Assembly: GCA_012271065.1 (NCBI GenBank)
Contig: JAAXHE010000046.1
Coordinates: 6,873-66,557, forward strand
Source: Candidatus Latescibacterota bacterium
Lineage (GTDB): Bacteria; Latescibacterota; UBA2968; GCA-2709665
DNA: 59,685 nt
Reading direction: 5' to 3'
The notes under the pieces were generated by a model, which saw nothing but the letters and a program-made list of their open reading frames with translations, ran no database searches and had not been told where the DNA came from. Positions within the stretch are counted from its first letter, which is position 1. Every line of letters begins with the position of its first letter. Shown here piece after piece: positions 55,690-59,685 of the stretch. The position numbers and the translations under genes are program-made.

Positions 55690-56580
55690 ATGCGCATCGT
55701 TGCGACCGGCTTGACGAAAATCTATCCGAAGGGAACCGTGCCCGCGCTGGACAGCGTGGACCTGGAGATCGGAAAGGGAACATTCGGGCTGCTCGGGCCT
55801 AACGGAGCGGGAAAAACCACGCTCATCAAGATTCTATCAACTCAAATGGCGCCGACATCTGGCCGTGTCAGCATCGGTAAGTGGGATCTGCAGCGGAACC
55901 GCTCCGACGTGCGTCGCAGCCTGGGATATCTTCCACAACACTTCGGGTCGTACCCGCAACTGACGGCGTGGGAATTCATGGACTATATGGACCGGCTGGC
56001 GACGGGCCGGCGCAGGAACGGCAGAAAGGCGCGGGTGCGCGACGCACTCGAGAACGTGGGGCTCTACGAAGCGCGCGACCGCCGGACGGGTACGTTTTCC
56101 GGGGGTATGATGCGGCGTCTCGGGATCGCTCAAGCCATCGTCGGCGATCCGGAAATCCTGGTTGTTGACGAGCCCACGGTGGGACTCGATCCCGAAGAAC
56201 GCATACGCTTCCGGGGGATCCTCGCGCGGTTGAGTCGGGACAGGGCAATCCTGATCTCCACCCATATCGTGGGTGACATTTCGAGTACCTGTGATGACCT
56301 GGCGGTGCTGAATGCAGGACGGATCGTCTACAGGGGATCTCCGGAGGCACTCGTTACTCGCGCCGAAGGCAAGACCTGGCGCGTGCAGGCGGACGATGCC
56401 GAATTCGAAACGATATCCCAACGGTTTCTGGTTGTGACGGTCGCAGTGGACGGAGGCCGGATGGATCTCAGGTTCGTGGGCGATGGCCCGCCGCCGGCCC
56501 ACGCGGAACCGGTCACGCCAAATCTCGAAGACGCGTACGTCTATTTTATGGGCATGGAGAATGCGGAAGGGGCGGCGTAG
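55690..56580 (+). CDS. ABC transporter ATP-binding protein
   Basis: 296 residues. Walker [12 protein letters not shown]-loop YLPQHFG, signature TFSGGMMRRLGIA, Walker B ILVVDEPTVGLD, H-loop ISTHIV. The C-terminal ~80 residues are an extra domain typical of ABC-2-type exporter ATPases. ATG 55690 is preferred over GTG 55678. It partners the permease fusion starting 3 bases after its stop. Confidence 0.93.
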   Translation: MRIVATGLTKIYPKGTVPALDSVDLEIGKGTFGLLGPNGAGKTTLIKILSTQMAPTSGRVSIGKWDLQRNRSDVRRSLGYLPQHFGSYPQLTAWEFMDYMDRLATGRRRNGRKARVRDALENVGLYEARDRRTGTFSGGMMRRLGIAQAIVGDPEILVVDEPTVGLDPEERIRFRGILARLSRDRAILISTHIVGDISSTCDDLAVLNAGRIVYRGSPEALVTRAEGKTWRVQADDAEFETISQRFLVVTVAVDGGRMDLRFVGDGPPPAHAEPVTPNLEDAYVYFMGMENAEGAA

Positions 56581-56583
56581 GCC

Positions 56584-59500
56584 ATGAATACCGTCTTCAC
56601 CATTTTGTCCGTAGCCAGATACGAACGCAAAATGCTGATGCGTACGATCCGGTTTCGCATCCTGGGTGGTATCGGCGTACTCATCCCCGTTGTTCTGGGC
56701 ATCGGCCTGGCGATCGCGGAGTCCAGAGGCGTTGAATTCGAGTCGGTCAGCGGAATCGGCGCCTATATGCCATTTTTTGTCTACAGCCTCCTCCAGACCG
56801 TTGTGATCGCGTTTATCGTGGGTGACTTCCGGGCCGCTGATGAACGCGCCGGGATTTACGAGGTGGTCGCCGCACGTCCGCTTTCTACCGCCGAACTGGT
56901 CATGGGGAAGTATCTGGGGGTTCTGGGTGCGCTGATTACGCTGAGCCTGATCGTGCTGGTACTCAGCCTCGGTGTGCAGGCGGCCAAGATCAGCATTACG
57001 GGCGCGCCGTTTGCCATTCGACCCTATCTGACGTACTTGCTCCTGCTGAACCTGCCGGGCCTGATCTACATGTCCGCGCTTACGTTTTTCCTCGGGGCGG
57101 TATTGCGCCGTCAGGCCGCGGTGACCGTGCTGACCATCGCTTACGTCCTGATTGTTCTCCTGTTCCTCGGGCGCCGATACGGCGGCGTCTACGACTTCGG
57201 CGCATTCTTCGCCCCCGTGTTCTACTCGGATATGCTCGGGCTTGGCGATATTCGGCGCGTCGTCGAAATCCGGTTCTTCTACACGATGCTTGCCCTGTTC
57301 TTCTTTGGCCTGTCAATCGACCGGTATCCACGGCTGCCCCAGTCCCGGCCCTGGCGCTGGTTCGGTCGATGTCTGACCGCCGGCGGTTTCGGCGCCGCGC
57401 TGTGCCTGTACATCTACATGGAAAACCGGGACTCGTCAGATCTGGCATTCAGGATGGCGCAGCTGGAAGTTCAGGAGAGATATGCCGGACATCCAACGGT
57501 GGCCGTTTCGCATTACTCGCTCGACCTGGACCTCGCGACCGCCCGGGCGCCGCTGCGGGGCAGGGCGGTTCTGAGCGTTTCGAACCCTCATTCCGCGCCG
57601 CTGGATACCCTCGTTTTCAGCCTCAATCCGGGATTGAGACTGCGAACCGTGAGTGAAAAAAACGGTGAGGGCGCCGCCGCCGACTGGCAACGCGAATACG
57701 CCGTCGTACGGGTCGCCCGAACGCTCCAACCCGACAGCATGGCGACGTTGACGTTCGAATACGACGGTTCGATTGACCTCAGCGGATTCGATCTGAGGCG
57801 TCATCCGGACGCGAGGCGACTGCAGAAGCGGCGCACGGGGCCGGGTAGAAAAGGTGATCTGACCGCCTGGATCGGGGGGAATTCCGTATTCCTGCCGCCC
57901 CGCAGCCGGTGGTACCCTTCGCCGGGCGTGGACTACGGACACGAGGATGGCAGACCCGTGTCCTTCGCCACCGCGGATCTGGATATCTCTCTTCCGGTGG
58001 GACTGGAGGTTGTAACCCAGGGGATGCCGGTCAGCCGGAAGGCGGAGGGCGGTCGGGAGGTCCATTCGTGGAAGGCACGACGCCCCGTGCCCTTTCTCTC
58101 TCTCAACGCTGGCGTCTACCGAGTCTTCCAGGCCGAAATTCATAATATCCAATGCGCCGTTTACGTTCATCCGACCCATGCCAGGCAGGTCACCTTCTTC
58201 GAAGACGCAAGGGATGACGCCCTCGAAACGCTGGGCGAAATCCTGGACAGCGTTGAACAGGAAACCGGGCTGGCCTATCCCTACGAACGCCTGTCGGTTG
58301 TGGAGGTGCCATTCCAGGTACAATGGTATTACGACGGATGGGAGGAAGCCGGAGGACTCGTGCAGCCGGGAGTGCTGATGCTGGAAGAGGACGTGCTGAT
58401 GCGGCTCAATCTGCAGCGGCGTCTGAAGTGGATGCAGCGGCGACAACGGCGAAACGACGATCCCGCCAGGATCAAACGGGATCTGCTGGTCAGCGCCGTC
58501 CTGCGCACATTTTTCGGCCGGGAGTCGACTCAGGGCGGCATCTACCGGAGTCCGGTTGCGCAGCTCTGGTCGTTCAACAAGGGCTTCGAAGGCGAACACT
58601 ACTCCCTGCTCAAGCGCGGAATGCCCGTCTATATTCAGCAACATCTCGAGACCAGCCTGCAACAAGGCTTCTATTCGCGGAGGGGCAGGTTCCGGGGCCG
58701 GTTCCGGCGCAACAGGGGCGCGCAAGGCGTCTCATGGGATACGGTAACGTCAAAGATGCGCCAGCGTTCCTTCGCGGAGCTGGATCCGAGTGCCGACGCT
58801 GAACTCTACCGTGCGGTCGTCGACGCCAAGGGCGCCTCCATGTTCGGGATGATGCAGGCCGTGGTGGGTGACGAGACGTTCAGAGACCTGGTCAGCGGAT
58901 TCGAAGCGGCGAACCGGCACGCGGCGGTCGACTTCGGGTCATTCGAGCGGGCGGCTGTCGGGGATTCCTCGCGCCAGGTGGAACGACCCGACCTGCATCG
59001 CCTCGTCAGCGACTGGCTGCACGGCACCCAGGTTCCCGGATACACACTGACACGGGCAAAGGCATACAAAGTGGACGAAGGGTGGGGCATGATGGTGTAT
59101 CAGGTTATCGTAAGGATTCGAAACGGCGAGCCCGGGCGCGGATTCGTCCAGATTCGAGCGATGGGGAGCGAAGACGAGGCGGTCAAGGGCGTCGAAATAG
59201 AAGGCGGGCAGGAGGTTGAGGTGGGGTTGATCCTCTGGGAACGGCCATCGAGAGTCAGCGTCGAGCCGTTTTTTGCACGCAACCGTCGCGTGCTGATGGC
59301 GCCGTTGCGCATCCCCGAACAACCGATGGACGGATCCGCTACGACCTACGTGAGGGAGGTGGCACCGGATGAGACCGGATTGACCGAGATCATCGTGGAC
59401 AACGACGACGAGGGTTTCGAAATGCCGGTCCGCAGGGTGCGGCGCTATCTCCGACCGCAGTTGAAAGGTGACAACTGGCAGGAGCGGCAGTTGCCGTTTT

Positions 59501-59685
59501 CCTTCGGCCGGTATGAAAGCAACTTCCGGTGGAAGAAACCCGGCGACGGCGCGCAACCGGCCGTCTGGACCGCCCGATTGCCGCACAGCGGCGATTACGA
59601 CGTCTACTACTATTTCATTCATCCAAGGTTCTCCAGGCGCCTGCGTATGGCCACGGAATTCAGCCTTGTCGTCTCCCACGGAGGC
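56584..59685 (+). CDS. ABC-2 permease fused to M1-peptidase-like domain lacking HExxH (3' end cut by window)
   Basis: Open from ATG 56584 to the window end (1034 codons, no stop). Residues 1-300 have about six membrane helices of an ABC-2 permease (VLTIAYVLIVLLFLG among them). A soluble gluzincin-like part follows: a beta N-domain (LDLDLATARAPLRGRAVLSV), then the M1-like catalytic region. Where M1 peptidases have HExxH, the segment near residues 635-645 reads VSAVLRTFFG, so zinc and catalytic residues are absent. A late part (AVWTARLPHSGDYDVYYY) resembles a golvesin-type beta domain. It pairs with the ATPase upstream; the exported substrate is unknown. Confidence 0.85.
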   Translation, partial: MNTVFTILSVARYERKMLMRTIRFRILGGIGVLIPVVLGIGLAIAESRGVEFESVSGIGAYMPFFVYSLLQTVVIAFIVGDFRAADERAGIYEVVAARPLSTAELVMGKYLGVLGALITLSLIVLVLSLGVQAAKISITGAPFAIRPYLTYLLLLNLPGLIYMSALTFFLGAVLRRQAAVTVLTIAYVLIVLLFLGRRYGGVYDFGAFFAPVFYSDMLGLGDIRRVVEIRFFYTMLALFFFGLSIDRYPRLPQSRPWRWFGRCLTAGGFGAALCLYIYMENRDSSDLAFRMAQLEVQERYAGHPTVAVSHYSLDLDLATARAPLRGRAVLSVSNPHSAPLDTLVFSLNPGLRLRTVSEKNGEGAAADWQREYAVVRVARTLQPDSMATLTFEYDGSIDLSGFDLRRHPDARRLQKRRTGPGRKGDLTAWIGGNSVFLPPRSRWYPSPGVDYGHEDGRPVSFATADLDISLPVGLEVVTQGMPVSRKAEGGREVHSWKARRPVPFLSLNAGVYRVFQAEIHNIQCAVYVHPTHARQVTFFEDARDDALETLGEILDSVEQETGLAYPYERLSVVEVPFQVQWYYDGWEEAGGLVQPGVLMLEEDVLMRLNLQRRLKWMQRRQRRNDDPARIKRDLLVSAVLRTFFGRESTQGGIYRSPVAQLWSFNKGFEGEHYSLLKRGMPVYIQQHLETSLQQGFYSRRGRFRGRFRRNRGAQGVSWDTVTSKMRQRSFAELDPSADAELYRAVVDAKGASMFGMMQAVVGDETFRDLVSGFEAANRHAAVDFGSFERAAVGDSSRQVERPDLHRLVSDWLHGTQVPGYTLTRAKAYKVDEGWGMMVYQVIVRIRNGEPGRGFVQIRAMGSEDEAVKGVEIEGGQEVEVGLILWERPSRVSVEPFFARNRRVLMAPLRIPEQPMDGSATTYVREVAPDETGLTEIIVDNDDEGFEMPVRRVRRYLRPQLKGDNWQERQLPFSFGRYESNFRWKKPGDGAQPAVWTARLPHSGDYDVYYYFIHPRFSRRLRMATEFSLVVSHGG

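Noticed and set aside
57436..58725. 429-codon minus-strand frame over the permease fusion
   Set aside because: The plus strand codes continuously through this stretch with recognisable domains.
1..59685. CRISPR array, prophage, rRNA operon or plasmid origin
   Set aside because: No regularly spaced repeats, phage structural genes, rRNA sequence or iterons were seen.

Overview
The window looks like chromosomal DNA of an uncultured, GC-rich, didermic bacterium. It carries an Lpt lipopolysaccharide-export cluster next to rpoN, two secreted proteins that end in a FlgD-like / T9SS-type C-terminal domain, and a broad set of oligotroph-type catabolic enzymes (GH88, neutral-ceramidase-like, rhamnonate-dehydratase-like, DMFase-like, homocysteine methyltransferases). 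This mix resembles the FCB-affiliated Latescibacterota and relatives. That placement is inference from gene content; there is no rRNA gene in the window.

Layout. 1-8.3 kb: a broken lipocalin-like end, a GH88 hydrolase, a DUF547 protein next to an ArsS-like radical SAM enzyme, then small secreted proteins, one of them hit near its 3' end by a complete IS5/IS1182-type element (5703-7208). 8.6-11.3 kb (minus strand): a DegT-type aminotransferase and a neutral-ceramidase-like protein. 11.5-16.9 kb: a GlcD/GlpC-type FAD and Fe-S oxidoreductase, acylphosphatase, apt, tRNA-Arg(CCU), an SRPBCC protein and an enolase-superfamily dehydratase. 17.1-28.2 kb: housekeeping block ruvX-mltG-pcrA-gatC, then pyrG-lptC-lptA-lptB-rpoN. 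29.5-34.2 kb: a 1535-residue secreted protein with five lamin-tail domains behind a textbook sigma-54 promoter. 34.5-38 kb: a small conserved protein, a SpoIIE-type phosphatase, an aldehyde dehydrogenase and an HU/IHF-type protein.

38.8-44.4 kb is a formate dehydrogenase operon: a NuoE-NuoF fusion, a catalytic subunit read through an in-frame TGA as selenocysteine (with a SECIS-like hairpin directly after it), fdhD and an FmdB-type zinc ribbon. 44.8-55.6 kb is a one-carbon / methyl-transfer catabolic stretch: a homocysteine S-methyltransferase fused to a SAM methyltransferase, two SDRs (one without the catalytic Tyr and Lys), a DMFase-like protein, a second homocysteine methyltransferase, a ThDP enzyme, a DAO-family flavoenzyme and a RidA-like fragment. 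The window ends in an ABC exporter whose permease is fused to an M1-peptidase-like domain lacking HExxH.

A 155-bp palindromic element occurs twice (34211 and 46591, about 93% identical). The second copy supplies the last ~37 codons of the methyltransferase fusion. A plausible functional link is that methyl/formyl compounds are broken down by the 44.8-55 kb enzymes and the released formate is oxidised by the selenoprotein formate dehydrogenase just upstream.
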